Counted from the stretch's first letter, positions 23,816 to 32,613 are shown. The stretch: DNA of 41,155 nucleotides from Clostridia bacterium (GCA_016937975.1 JAFGVN010000086.1:1-41155); one strand, 5' to 3'. Notes: generated from the letters alone by a model not told the origin. Made by a program: numbers and translations.

Positions 23816-25699
23816 CTATAAACAATGCATGTGATCTTTCGCTTCTTGCCAGGAAACAGAATAGCCTTTGCCTTTAGAGCAAAATATTGATGAAGAAGGA
23901 TATGCCGTATCAGTTATTTTATCATAACCAATGGCTTCAATGACTTCTTGTGTATTGTGACAAGGTTTATAACCAATGACTTTCATACGTATACGTCCAA
24001 GGCCATGGGTTTGACTTAAGAGTGTTTTAGGATAGTCATGAAAAGTTGAAACGGGTCCTTCGATCTTAAGTTTGACTTTATCGTGATTATCCTTTTGCTC
24101 AACACATATGCCTTTAAGTACCTGAACATCCTGTAACACCTTTCCCATCTCTGATAACGGTACTGTAATCACCATTTCATAATAGGGTTCAAGGAGCTGA
24201 TTATCAGCTTGTTCCAAGCCTTGTCTTAAAGCTCTAATGGTCGCTTCTCTAAAATCCCCTCCACTGGTATGCTTATTGTGACTTCTACCCCTAAGTAGGG
24301 TGATTTTTATATCGGTCAAATGAGAACCCGTTAGAATTCCTCTATGAGGTTTTTCAAAGAGGTGGTGTTTAACCAGATTTTGTTGTCCATAATTTAAATC
24401 ATCTGTGGAACATGCACTTTCAAAAATGAATCCGCCCTTATCATTTGGCTCTAATTTCAAATGTACCTCTGCGTAATGTTTCAAGGGTTCAAAATGACCA
24501 TAACCTATTATGGTATTTCCAATGGTTTCCTTGTATATTACTGTTGGTGGTAAAAAGCTTACATCCATAGAAAAGCGATTTTGAATCACTTCCTTAAGGA
24601 TTTCCAATTGGATTTCACCCATAATGCTTATTTGCAATTCTTTCTGATCTTCAACGAATAAAACTTGAAGTGCAGGATCTTCTTCTTCCAAAATTAAAAG
24701 GGTTTTGTAAAGTTCCTGAAGAGGAATTTTATCGTTCATAAAAACCTTCGAAGCCATGGTTGGCATCATTTCATAGTGATAAGATGATGTTTTTCCAAAT
24801 ACATCCCCAACCTTCATTTGACTGCCTATGATAGCCACTACGTCTCCAGCATGGGCTTCTTGAATTGATTCATATTTAAAGCCCTGGTATCTTCTAATTT
24901 CAGTGATTTTATCTTCTAAGATATAATCTCTTACCTTCAGTTGACCTTCCGTTATTTTTATAAAACACTGCTTGAGATTTTTTGAATCATATCTTACCTT
25001 ATAAACAAATCCCGAAAGTTCACCATCTGAGTATTTTGTTGTGGTTAGTCCATGAAACTTCTTAAAAAATTCACTTATATTTTGATCCTGTAAGGCACTT
25101 CCACCAAATACAGGCATGATCTTTTGAGATAAAATAACCTCTTTTAACCTTTTATGAAAATCCTCATTGAACTTGTTTTCAAAAAAAAGATGCATAAGCA
25201 TTTCATCATGCTCACTGGCACTTTCGTAATAGTCTTCCATGAAATCCACTGCACATGGCGACATGTCCTGAATGCTTTTTAATGCCAATGGATAATCTGC
25301 GTGAGAGACATCCAACTTATTGACAAAGAAAAATATTGGAATTCCTACTTTTTTCAACAATTCATAAACCGTTTCTGTATGACTTTGTACACCATCTATG
25401 CCACTTACCAAGATAATGGCATAATCCATAATTTTAATGGTTCTCTCCATTTCAGCAGAAAAATCCATATGGCCAGGGGTGTCAATTAAGTAATATAAAT
25501 CAGATTCATACTGGAAATAAGCTTGTTCTGAAAAAATGGTGATGCCTCTTCTTTTTTCAATTTCATGACCATCTAAGAAAGCATCCTTTGTATCAACACG
25601 TCCTTTTTTTCTTATGATTTCATGGTGGTACAGAAGTTGCTCGGAAAAAGTTGTTTTACCTGCATCAACGTGTGCAAATATACCGATTGTTTTTTTCAT
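23816..25699 (-). CDS. EF-G/Tet(M)-like translation GTPase
   Basis: A ribosome-acting GTPase of 627 residues. The G motifs are intact: AHVDAGKTT (residues 9-17), RGITI, DTPGHMDF and NKLD. EF-G domains II-V follow, with the domain IV block GRSHNKHTSGGDFREATIRA and an ending SSSIFCSKGKGYSVSW. It is shorter than EF-G (about 690) and near Tet(M) (639). The domain IV region differs from that of Tet(M)/Tet(O), and the protein resembles the unnamed TetM-like GTPases common in Clostridia, so tetracycline resistance should not be assumed. ATG 25699 has AGGAGAAC upstream. No leader peptide or attenuator is seen ahead of it. Confidence 0.85.
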   Translation of the reverse strand: MKKTIGIFAHVDAGKTTFSEQLLYHHEIIRKKGRVDTKDAFLDGHEIEKRRGITIFSEQAYFQYESDLYYLIDTPGHMDFSAEMERTIKIMDYAIILVSGIDGVQSHTETVYELLKKVGIPIFFFVNKLDVSHADYPLALKSIQDMSPCAVDFMEDYYESASEHDEMLMHLFFENKFNEDFHKRLKEVILSQKIMPVFGGSALQDQNISEFFKKFHGLTTTKYSDGELSGFVYKVRYDSKNLKQCFIKITEGQLKVRDYILEDKITEIRRYQGFKYESIQEAHAGDVVAIIGSQMKVGDVFGKTSSYHYEMMPTMASKVFMNDKIPLQELYKTLLILEEEDPALQVLFVEDQKELQISIMGEIQLEILKEVIQNRFSMDVSFLPPTVIYKETIGNTIIGYGHFEPLKHYAEVHLKLEPNDKGGFIFESACSTDDLNYGQQNLVKHHLFEKPHRGILTGSHLTDIKITLLRGRSHNKHTSGGDFREATIRALRQGLEQADNQLLEPYYEMVITVPLSEMGKVLQDVQVLKGICVEQKDNHDKVKLKIEGPVSTFHDYPKTLLSQTHGLGRIRMKVIGYKPCHNTQEVIEAIGYDKITDTAYPSSSIFCSKGKGYSVSWQEAKDHMHCL

Positions 25700-25748
25700 C
25701 TGTTCTCCTATCGGTAAAGTCCATCAGGACCTACCTTTCTATGTAAAA

Positions 25749-25770
25749 AAACCCTTCATCTGAAGGGTTT
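25749..25770 (-). terminator. Terminator after the mtnN operon
   Basis: Stem AAACCCTTC/GAAGGGTTT with an ATCT-type loop, followed on the minus strand by a seven-T run. It directly follows the small gene and separates it from the GTPase gene. Confidence 0.85.
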
Positions 25771-25948
25771 ACTTTGGAACATCTAGTTTTTTTAACATCT
25801 CCAAGGCTTCTTCAAAGTCTTCACCAAGACTTTCAGTAAACAAAGGTTGATTGTAAACATAACCATAAACGGTTGAAGAAACAGTACCTTTTAGTCCTCG
25901 TTCCTTAATGACATCCTTAAATGCTTGTAATTCTTCTAATAAACCCAT
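25769..25948 (-). CDS. Small conserved-looking protein, 59 residues, unknown function
   Basis: An intact 59-codon gene with a strong ribosome binding site (GGGGGGAT) before ATG 25948, ten nt after the mtnN stop, and a terminator overlapping its stop codon. The product (MGLLEELQAFKDVIKERGLK at the start, then STVYGYVYNQPLFTESLGED, ending MLKKLDVPK) is soluble and acidic, with a central Tyr-rich patch. I recognise no family. It is surely translated, given its signals, and probably works with, or is regulated with, mtnN and the MFS transporter. Confidence 0.75.
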   Translation of the reverse strand: MGLLEELQAFKDVIKERGLKGTVSSTVYGYVYNQPLFTESLGEDFEEALEMLKKLDVPK

Positions 25949-25958
25949 ACTATCCCCC

Positions 25959-26651
25959 CTATAAAGAGTATAACATATCTTTTAAGATTGCTACAGAATT
26001 CTTTATTGCAAGTGGTGCAAAGGTTTCATAATCCATATGTGAACCATTGATGGCGTTGTCTGAAATAGAACGAATCACAACAAAAGGTTTTTGGTTTAAA
26101 TAGCACACATGACCAATTGCAGCACCTTCCATTTCACAAGCATAGGCATCGAAAATCTCATGTAATTCTCTTTGCTTTTTCTCATCACTTAAGAATTGAT
26201 CTCCAGAGATAATTCTACCTACAAAAGCATTGGCATCCTTGATTTTAGAAATGGCTTCTTGAGCTTTTTCAATAAGTTTCTCATCACATTTAAAATCAAA
26301 AGTATCCATTCTAGGAATTTGTCCAAGTGGGTCACCAAAGAATCTAACATCCATATCATGTTGTACCAAGGTATTAGCGATAACCACATCACCAGGATAA
26401 ATATCTTCGCGCATGCCACCTGCAATACCTACATTAATTACTTGATCGACATTAAAATGATCGATTAAAATTTGTGTACAAACTGCGGCATTGACTTTAC
26501 CAATCCCACAAGTGACTACTACAACATCCTTATCTAAGAGATCGCCTTCATAAAATTTCATAGTAGCTTGCTCAAAAGTTTCTTTAATATTCATTTCATT
26601 TTTTAAAATTTCAACTTCTTCTGACATAGCGCCAATAATACCTATTTTCAT
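25959..26651 (-). CDS. mtnN: 5'-methylthioadenosine/S-adenosylhomocysteine nucleosidase
   Basis: Cytoplasmic nucleosidase that removes adenine from methylthioadenosine, S-adenosylhomocysteine and 5'-deoxyadenosine, feeding methionine salvage and clearing products of SAM enzymes, including radical SAM enzymes. Length 230 is typical. GAMSEEVEIL contains the general acid Glu; VINVGIAGGM, ISGDQFLSD, CEMEGAAIGHVC (ribose-binding Met-Glu) and VIRSISDNA with the catalytic Asp are all present. The start is three bases after the MFS stop, so the two are coupled; a small gene follows. Confidence 0.95.
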   Translation of the reverse strand: MKIGIIGAMSEEVEILKNEMNIKETFEQATMKFYEGDLLDKDVVVVTCGIGKVNAAVCTQILIDHFNVDQVINVGIAGGMREDIYPGDVVIANTLVQHDMDVRFFGDPLGQIPRMDTFDFKCDEKLIEKAQEAISKIKDANAFVGRIISGDQFLSDEKKQRELHEIFDAYACEMEGAAIGHVCYLNQKPFVVIRSISDNAINGSHMDYETFAPLAIKNSVAILKDMLYSL

Positions 26652-26654
26652 ATT

Positions 26655-27824
26655 TTACTCACTTTCTAATCTTTTATTTTCAACTTTTTTAATTTCAATC
26701 GCTATACCTATCATGAACAATAAGGAAATTAAGATTGATGCTGGAACAATCATATAAGACAGTCTTAAGCCTATCATATCATTTAACCCACCGATGACAA
26801 AACCAAAGACCATAGACACACAAGAAGCTGCCATGGTGACAATGGATAGCACCTTTGAAACATTATGCTCAAATAGGTGTTGTAATACGAGTACTGTTGT
26901 CGGATATACCACGGAGAAGAACACACCTGAAATTGAAAGTAAAATCAAGGTTTCTTCATTAATTAAACCTACTAAGTAGAAGACAAAGGCAAGCATTAAA
27001 GTGCCAATTAAACCTTTTAAATAACCGATTTTCTCTAAAATGTAGCCACCAAATAATCTACCTAGGGCCAAGGCACCAAAGAAGAAAGCCACATAGAAGG
27101 AACCTTTGTTTTCAGTAAACTGATACATACCCTTCAAATAGTTGACCAGCCAGTTGGATGTTTGGATTTCAGCTGTAATGTAAAAACCTAAAGCCATACT
27201 AAAGAACACAATTAATTGCACTTCATATTTATGGATTTTGGATTTGCTGTGATGTTCTTCCTTCATAGGTGGTTGCTTCACGAATAAGAATATGACAATG
27301 CCGATGATGTATAAGCATGCAAACCCTACAAAAATGGTTCTCCAACTGACATCATGAGAAATTAAATAACCTGATACTCGTTGAGTAATGGTTGCACCTA
27401 CACCATAAAAAAAGTGAAGGCTGTTCATAATAACACCTAGATAAGCAATCCTTAGTAAAGGTACAATGGTATTCAAACTCATCACAATAAAACTTATACC
27501 CATGGTCAAATAGATGTAACCAGCAACCAAATGAATAAAGTTTTGGGAGAATGATGTAAAGAAGAAGCCACTACCTGCTATAAGCATGCCTAGAATGATG
27601 GTTTTTCTTTGTCCATGATGCTTTACCATTTTTCCTGCGAAATATGTAAAAACAACATAAGCAAAAGATGCTATTAAAAGAAAGATGCCAATGCTTGTAT
27701 CATTAACATTAAAGGTCTCTTTAAAGGTCGGTACTAAAATACCGCGGATACTTTCAGTAATTGCCATAATCAACATGGCAGAGAAAGAAGCAATAATGGT
27801 GTATAGGGTTTGTGATTTTTTCAT
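26655..27824 (-). CDS. MFS transporter
   Basis: A membrane transporter of 389 residues with about twelve hydrophobic segments, a central cytoplasmic loop (KQPPMKEEHHSKSKIHKYEV) and the loop 2-3 motif GKMVKHHGQRKT typical of the major facilitator superfamily. Similar to FucP/glucose-permease-like or multidrug-type MFS; the substrate is unknown. As first gene of the mtnN operon it might move a nucleoside or a methionine-salvage compound (inference). ATG 27824 has AAGGAG upstream. Confidence 0.88.
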   Translation of the reverse strand: MKKSQTLYTIIASFSAMLIMAITESIRGILVPTFKETFNVNDTSIGIFLLIASFAYVVFTYFAGKMVKHHGQRKTIILGMLIAGSGFFFTSFSQNFIHLVAGYIYLTMGISFIVMSLNTIVPLLRIAYLGVIMNSLHFFYGVGATITQRVSGYLISHDVSWRTIFVGFACLYIIGIVIFLFVKQPPMKEEHHSKSKIHKYEVQLIVFFSMALGFYITAEIQTSNWLVNYLKGMYQFTENKGSFYVAFFFGALALGRLFGGYILEKIGYLKGLIGTLMLAFVFYLVGLINEETLILLSISGVFFSVVYPTTVLVLQHLFEHNVSKVLSIVTMAASCVSMVFGFVIGGLNDMIGLRLSYMIVPASILISLLFMIGIAIEIKKVENKRLESE

Positions 27825-27948
27825 GTGAACTCCTTCAATTTTCTTAGTCTATCATAGTACGCCATTCAGAAAGAATCAACAGAAATTTAGGGTTTTTTCT
27901 CTTTTTTTCCTACAGTTTTGGACACTTCTACAATTCTTGTCATAAATG

Positions 27949-27977
27949 TTGATTAGGAAAAACACTAATAGTATAAT
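27949..27977 (+). promoter_or_regulatory. Sigma-A promoter of the metallophosphoesterase gene
   Basis: TTGATT (27949-27954), 17 nt, TATAAT (27972-27977); the start codon lies 23 nt further on. Good match and spacing. Confidence 0.75.
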
Positions 27978-28000
27978 ATTTCTACAGGAAAGAGGTAGAA

Positions 28001-28585
28001 ATGAAGATACTTTTGGTTTCAGACAAAGTTGCACCACAACTTTATGAGCATATTCAAGTGGAGCAATTTCATGATATTGATTTGATTTTATCTGCAGGTG
28101 ATTTGCCACCGAATTTTTTAAACTTTTTAACCACCATTTTGAAGAAACCTTTGTTATATGTACACGGGAATCATGACTATAAATATGAAACAAATCCACC
28201 TGAAGGCTGTATTGACATTGATGGTATGATTTATGAGTTCAATGGCATAAGAATTTTAGGCATTGGCGGTTGTATGGAATATACAGGTGGACTCCATCAA
28301 TATACGGAAAAAGCCATGGCTAAACGCGTAAGGAAAATGAAACGAACTCTTAAAAAAGGGTTTGACATCTTACTGACTCACTCTCCAGCTTATGAATTAG
28401 GCGATGGAGAGGATCAAGCCCATATCGGCTTTAAGGTCTTTGTCGATTTAATCGAAACGTATCAGCCTGAATATATGATTCATGGTCATCAACACATGAA
28501 TTATGGTCAACAAGATCGATTCCACTATCATAAGAAGACAAAGATCATTAATGCCTTTGGCTATTACATTCTAGACCTTGAATAA
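28001..28585 (+). CDS. Calcineurin-like metallophosphoesterase
   Basis: A small dinuclear-metal phosphoesterase of 194 residues. The metal-binding motifs run in order: VSDKV (Asp at 8), LSAGDLPP, VHGNHDYK, LLTHSPA and IHGHQHM. The first motif is SDK where many members have DxH, as in the YfcE-unrelated short clostridial subgroup. The substrate is unknown. GAAAGAGG precedes ATG 28001. Monocistronic: own promoter and a terminator that starts within the last codons. Confidence 0.88.
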   Translation: MKILLVSDKVAPQLYEHIQVEQFHDIDLILSAGDLPPNFLNFLTTILKKPLLYVHGNHDYKYETNPPEGCIDIDGMIYEFNGIRILGIGGCMEYTGGLHQYTEKAMAKRVRKMKRTLKKGFDILLTHSPAYELGDGEDQAHIGFKVFVDLIETYQPEYMIHGHQHMNYGQQDRFHYHKKTKIINAFGYYILDLE

Positions 28586-28597
28586 GGTCTTTTTTTA
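28573..28597 (+). terminator. Terminator of the metallophosphoesterase gene
   Basis: Stem AGACCTT/AAGGTCT with a GAAT loop and an eight-T run; the TAA stop is inside the hairpin. Confidence 0.9.
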
Positions 28598-28704
28598 AAT
28601 AAATCAAACAGATTTACAAATTAGAAAAATTATATAATAATTTTTCTTAATAATTACTTTTATTATCATAATATTTTGTTATACTGTATGAAATGAGGTG
28701 TTTT

Positions 28705-29490
28705 ATGATCGAAAAAGAAATTCTTGAAGCCTTTCATATACAAGATGATGGCCAACATTTAGAAGGCGGACAGAACCAGTCTATTAGATTTGGTCATGTT
28801 GTTTTGAAGCCCGTTGAAGATGAAGTTTACTATAATACGATTTCAGAGATCTTCAATAGCCTTGATTCTAACAGATACAGAATCTCAAAGCATATGCTTT
28901 CAAAATATGGCCAATATGCCTACAAAGGTTACGGTGCAACTTGGTTTGAGCCCGGCTTTGAAGTAGACGATCGTCTTGAAGAAAAGCTTTTGGTTTCACA
29001 TGCATTACATGAATCATCGAAAAATACCTCTACAAATCAATTGCCAAAAGGAAAGGATCCTTGGTCCAAAGCGCATACTTTGCTTTGGAATAAAGAAAGA
29101 TTGAAGGCAGTCAATGAACAAAATATTTTTGTTAATCAACTGCTCGATCAGCTCCCCGATTACAATGAAACACATCAATTGATTCATTCTGATTTAGGTG
29201 GCAATATTTTATTTCACCAGGACTTACCGCCTTTAGTTATTGATTTTTCACCAGCAGAAGCTCCAAAAAGCTTTGCTGATGCAGTTCTGGTTTGTGACTC
29301 TATTGCTTGGGGTAATCAATCAATAGAATCCCTCAAACTTTTACGTAGCAATATAAATTATCGGGAATCAATTTTATATGCAGTAGCCTTTCGTGTTGCA
29401 ACCATAGCATGTTTTGAAAAACATGACATGGCAAGACTTGAAATTGAATGGCAGGCATATAAAAATATATGGGATTATGTATTGAATTAG
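28705..29490 (+). CDS. Aminoglycoside-phosphotransferase-like kinase family protein
   Basis: A 261-residue protein of the APH/choline-kinase fold. LIHSDLGGNILFHQ is the Brenner-like catalytic motif (HxDxxxxN) and PLVIDFSPA is the metal-binding DFG equivalent. The N-lobe is short and lacks an obvious Gly-rich loop, as in small TIGR02569-like members. The substrate is not evident and resistance should not be assumed. ATG 28693 is in frame, but GAGGTG (28695-28700) sets the start at 28705. The next gene starts ten bases after its stop, so the two are probably one transcript. Confidence 0.75.
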   Translation: MIEKEILEAFHIQDDGQHLEGGQNQSIRFGHVVLKPVEDEVYYNTISEIFNSLDSNRYRISKHMLSKYGQYAYKGYGATWFEPGFEVDDRLEEKLLVSHALHESSKNTSTNQLPKGKDPWSKAHTLLWNKERLKAVNEQNIFVNQLLDQLPDYNETHQLIHSDLGGNILFHQDLPPLVIDFSPAEAPKSFADAVLVCDSIAWGNQSIESLKLLRSNINYRESILYAVAFRVATIACFEKHDMARLEIEWQAYKNIWDYVLN

Positions 29491-29500
29491 GAGGTTTAAA

Positions 29501-29803
29501 ATGTTCGGTTTAACTGGTCAATTCCAAGAAGAACTAAATCAAGTTTTAGAAGCTGATATTGTTCAAAGAAAAAAAGATGTTTGCGATACCTGAAACCCTA
29601 CGAAAGTAATGTCACTCCCGTGGGGCGTGAAGGGTGAAGTAGATCCATCTGCTGCTGACGCAGTAACAGAATTTGTACAAACATTAATTGAAACTAAGCA
29701 CCAATTACCATCTGGCTATGAAATCACTATTTTAAAAGCAGATGTAAAAGAGCGCAAAGGCAATTACATGTTCATCATGCGTTATCAAATTTTAAATCCT
29801 TAA
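29501..29803 (+). CDS. Candidate small selenoprotein with a CxxU motif, unknown function
   Basis: AGGAGG with ideal spacing precedes ATG 29501. After thirty codons a TGA (29591-29593) interrupts the frame, which then runs another 69 codons to TAA. The TGA follows Cys28-Asp-Thr, so selenocysteine would give C28-D-T-U31, a redox CxxU motif. The continuation (SLPWGVKGEVDPSAADAVTE, then a beta-rich LPSGYEITILKADVKE) looks like real protein, and the internal ATG 29609 has no ribosome binding site. A GC-rich hairpin lies 18 nt after the TGA. The product would be a 100-residue soluble protein; I do not recognise the family. Alternatives: a nonsense mutation, or two short genes. It follows the APH-like gene by ten bases. 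Confidence 0.65.
29612..29630 (+). promoter_or_regulatory. SECIS-like hairpin in the small CxxU gene
   Basis: Stem TCACTCCC/GGGCGTGA (seven of eight pairs, one T-C mismatch) with a GTG loop whose first base is G. The loop starts 27 nt after the TGA, inside the range of bacterial SECIS elements. The segment is much richer in GC than its surroundings, which suggests selection on RNA structure. Confidence 0.5.
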
Positions 29804-29808
29804 ATTAG

Positions 29809-29830
29809 AAAGAGCTCTGCTCTTTTTTTT
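29809..29830 (+). terminator. Terminator of the small CxxU gene
   Basis: Stem AAAGAGC/GCTCTTT with a TCT loop and an eight-T run, six bases after the stop codon. Confidence 0.85.
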
Positions 29831-29868
29831 ATTGGTATTGAATATTGAAATGAAGTTTAATTTCAATT

Positions 29869-29897
29869 AAAAAGCTTCATATCTTAAATATGAAGCT
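29869..29897 (-). terminator. Terminator of the BMP-domain gene
   Basis: A perfect ten-base-pair stem AGCTTCATAT/ATATGAAGCT with a five-base loop, followed on the minus strand by TTTTTAATT. It lies just beyond the BMP gene stop. Confidence 0.85.
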
Positions 29898-29903
29898 CTC
29901 CTT

Positions 29904-31808
29904 TTAGAATTCTTGTAGTTCCACATGGTCTACGTACCAATTCATTTCGATAATATCTTCTGCTGACATAATTTCATCATCAGCAAGAACCAATTGATGA
30001 TTTTGATCATATACCGGTCCATAAAAAATCTTAAACTGTTCGTCTTTAATCATATTTCTCATAAGTTTAACCAGCTTCAATGTTTCATGAGGAATTTCAT
30101 TCTCATTAAGGTATACATCCAAACCGCCAGATTCAAGTCCCCACCAGAAATTCAAAAGCTTTTTATCCGTACTGGATCTAACAATACGACTGTAAGAACC
30201 ATTGATTAGACTATTGATAATCTTAATATAAAAGACTTCCCAATGCCAAATTGGTGCCGCAACATAAGCTTTCAAAGCCTTCCTCTCAGTGTCAACGGTA
30301 CATAACATGGAAGTAATGCCATAATCCTTGGTCATTTCTCTATTCAACAAATCATTTTTTGAAGAAATCAAATCTGCACCTAAATCCATAAGCTTTGAAA
30401 TATACTTTTCATTTTCTTTTGGACTGTTCCAAAGTCCAGTGTAAACAACCTTGATGACCACATTGGGATTGACCATCTTTGCGCCCATGGCAAAAGCATT
30501 TATAGATGAAATGTTGTCTGGTGTAGGTTCATTGGCAGTATAACCAATAATGTTGTTTTTCGTTAAAGCACCTGCAACAATACCAGTTAAAAATCTTGGT
30601 TCATAGCTACGCCCATAATAACTGGACATATGGACATAAGGTCTATTCCCTGAGCAATTAAAAAATTTAACTTCTGTATGAATCAAAGCTGCTGAAAGGG
30701 TTACTTTTCTGTGCAAAGGTGATGTGGTGAAGATGGTATTGTACCCTTCTTCAATTAAAGTGCCTATTAAAGTTTCCAAGGTTTCATCATCTTTTATATT
30801 TTCAAAAGATTTTGTTTCCACGTTATTTTGAAAATACTCCTCTACAGCCAACCGACCTAACTCATGGGATCTCGCCCAGCCTGATGTCTCAACCGCTTTG
30901 GCATAAATGAAAGCAATTTTTACCTTTTTTGTACCAAACATACCAAAAGCTTTCATAAAGCCTGATTCTTGAAATTCCTCAGAATCTGTTTGAATACTCC
31001 TTGAGGCTTCCAGATCTTTATTTTTTAATTCCTTTATTAAGTTAGGCATAATGGTTAAAGCTTTCTCTACATCAAACTCTTGAGGGATATCATAGATTTT
31101 AGCGAATAAAAGAAAAGCATCACCAGTGGTAATTTGAATTTGATCTCCACCATGTTCTTTATACATCTTTCTAAAAGGCAGATAGACGAAATGGTAAAAA
31201 TGTTTGAACTTATCTTCATAGAATCTGAGCGTTGGACGATATTCCACTAGAATCTCAGCCAGTTCATTATAACTATTTTCATGACTCATCCAAATTTGAT
31301 TCAAACCAGACATCTTGTAAAAATCTAGAAACTTATAATATCTTCTCACATCTGGATCATGAGGATTATATTTAGGTATTAATCTGAGTATTTGTCCATG
31401 AATGGAAGCTGCATCATAATACTTTAAAACACTAACTCGCTTATTGCCCTCCAAGACGTAAAAATAGTTCATATACTCATAAACTTTAATTGGATCTCTA
31501 ATTCCTTCTTCTAAATGTGCACTGCAAAGCGCCATCCATTTACCTGCAAATTCAGACTTCGCTTCTTCAAGTGGCAAGAAACCTTTAGAGAATGTCATTC
31601 TTCTAAAGTTTGAATAGGTTCCTTTAATTTTTTTCAAGCTGATTTCATGAACTCCAATATCCATGGTTGACATGATTTCTATATCTTTAATCAAACCATC
31701 TAAAGAGGTCAAATGTCCAGATTCCCCTTTAGCTTTTCTTGCGTTATATTCTCTTTTGGCTTTACTTCTCGCATCATCATATACAGATTGCATTGAACTT
31801 GTTTCCAT
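29904..31808 (-). CDS. Cytoplasmic BMP (PnrA-like) ligand-binding protein with a ParB-like N-terminal domain
   Basis: A 634-residue protein without signal peptide or membrane helix. The C-terminal half (from about residue 295, KKVKIAFIYAKAVETSGWAR) is a BMP/PnrA domain, which in transport systems binds purine nucleosides: VAGALTKNNIIGYTANEPTP and NAFAMGAKMVNPNV are typical. The N-terminal part contains YFYVLEGNKRVSVLKY, a ParB/sulfiredoxin-like motif, within about 150 residues, then a helical linker. BMP domains normally sit outside the cell, so this one is more likely an intracellular sensor or enzyme. GTG 31814 is in frame, but AGGAG sits five bases before ATG 31808. It follows the DeoR gene by eight bases, as one operon. 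Confidence 0.82.
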   Translation of the reverse strand: METSSMQSVYDDARSKAKREYNARKAKGESGHLTSLDGLIKDIEIMSTMDIGVHEISLKKIKGTYSNFRRMTFSKGFLPLEEAKSEFAGKWMALCSAHLEEGIRDPIKVYEYMNYFYVLEGNKRVSVLKYYDAASIHGQILRLIPKYNPHDPDVRRYYKFLDFYKMSGLNQIWMSHENSYNELAEILVEYRPTLRFYEDKFKHFYHFVYLPFRKMYKEHGGDQIQITTGDAFLLFAKIYDIPQEFDVEKALTIMPNLIKELKNKDLEASRSIQTDSEEFQESGFMKAFGMFGTKKVKIAFIYAKAVETSGWARSHELGRLAVEEYFQNNVETKSFENIKDDETLETLIGTLIEEGYNTIFTTSPLHRKVTLSAALIHTEVKFFNCSGNRPYVHMSSYYGRSYEPRFLTGIVAGALTKNNIIGYTANEPTPDNISSINAFAMGAKMVNPNVVIKVVYTGLWNSPKENEKYISKLMDLGADLISSKNDLLNREMTKDYGITSMLCTVDTERKALKAYVAAPIWHWEVFYIKIINSLINGSYSRIVRSSTDKKLLNFWWGLESGGLDVYLNENEIPHETLKLVKLMRNMIKDEQFKIFYGPVYDQNHQLVLADDEIMSAEDIIEMNWYVDHVELQEF

Positions 31809-31816
31809 AAGCACTC

Positions 31817-32578
31817 CTATCTAATAACGATTTTCATATCTTTAAACTTCTTCTTTTCTATATCCGTCAAATCTCTTTCAAAAATGAGACCATCAAGATC
31901 ACCGATTGCGTAAAATTGAACGGTTCCTGGCAATTTAAATTTCCTAGTCTCTCCTACATAATACCCTAATCTTGCATTATCAAGCATAGCCTTCTTCGTG
32001 AAACCGATATCTTTCGTACTGGACATCAGAACACCGCGATTCATATCAAAGCACATACAGGTGACAAAAGCCTTATCGACATAATAACCTTTGATCTGTT
32101 CAATGACTTCGTATCCGACAAATCCACCAATCTGACGATTGTATAAACCCCCTAATAGGACTACTCTGATATCGTTATTGCTTTCCAAAATCCTTACAAT
32201 CTCAAGCATGTTGGTGATTACAGTACATTCCTTATTACTTTGTGCTAAAGCCTCTGCAATGGTTGCACAGGTAGATGAAGTGTCTAAAAAAATAGTATCA
32301 CCATTGTTAATTTCTTCTAGTACTTTACTTGCAATAATCTTTTTGCTTTTCTGGTGCAAGTTCATTCTATATTTAATATTGGAAACATCGAATTTCTTAG
32401 TCTTGCGTTCTGCACCACCATAAATTCGATCAATCAAATCTTGCTCTTCTAATTTTTTTAAATCCTTACGAATCAAGTCTTCTGTCACATCAAACATCAG
32501 ACTCAAATCCTTCACATGTACTCTACCTTGTTTATTTAGAATTTTTACGATTTCATTTAAACGATCATTGGCTCTCAT
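31817..32578 (-). CDS. DeoR family transcriptional regulator
   Basis: Sugar-type regulator of 253 residues. The N-terminal winged helix-turn-helix is classical for DeoR: RLNEIVKILNKQGRVHVKDL, SLMFDVTEDLIRKDLKKLEE, DRIYGGAE. The C-terminal domain has the phosphosugar isomerase-like fold: DTIFLDTSSTCATIAEAL, VVLLGGLYNRQIGGFVG and a DKAFV block. DeoR proteins usually bind phosphorylated sugars. It is divergent from the GH4 phosphoglycosidase gene and shares its control region, so regulating that gene, and its own operon with the BMP-domain gene, is likely. GAGGT precedes ATG 32578. Confidence 0.92.
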   Translation of the reverse strand: MRANDRLNEIVKILNKQGRVHVKDLSLMFDVTEDLIRKDLKKLEEQDLIDRIYGGAERKTKKFDVSNIKYRMNLHQKSKKIIASKVLEEINNGDTIFLDTSSTCATIAEALAQSNKECTVITNMLEIVRILESNNDIRVVLLGGLYNRQIGGFVGYEVIEQIKGYYVDKAFVTCMCFDMNRGVLMSSTKDIGFTKKAMLDNARLGYYVGETRKFKLPGTVQFYAIGDLDGLIFERDLTDIEKKKFKDMKIVIR

Positions 32579-32613
32579 AATTTACCTCACTTTTTCTTAT
32601 TATATCATTTTTT

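Noticed and set aside
27876-28199. A 107-residue minus-strand open frame
   Set aside because: It is antisense to the metallophosphoesterase gene, which has clear motifs, promoter and ribosome binding site.
28705-29490. Calling the APH-like protein an antibiotic-resistance enzyme
   Set aside because: Only the catalytic motifs are shared; the fold is used by many small-molecule kinases and nothing here points to an aminoglycoside.
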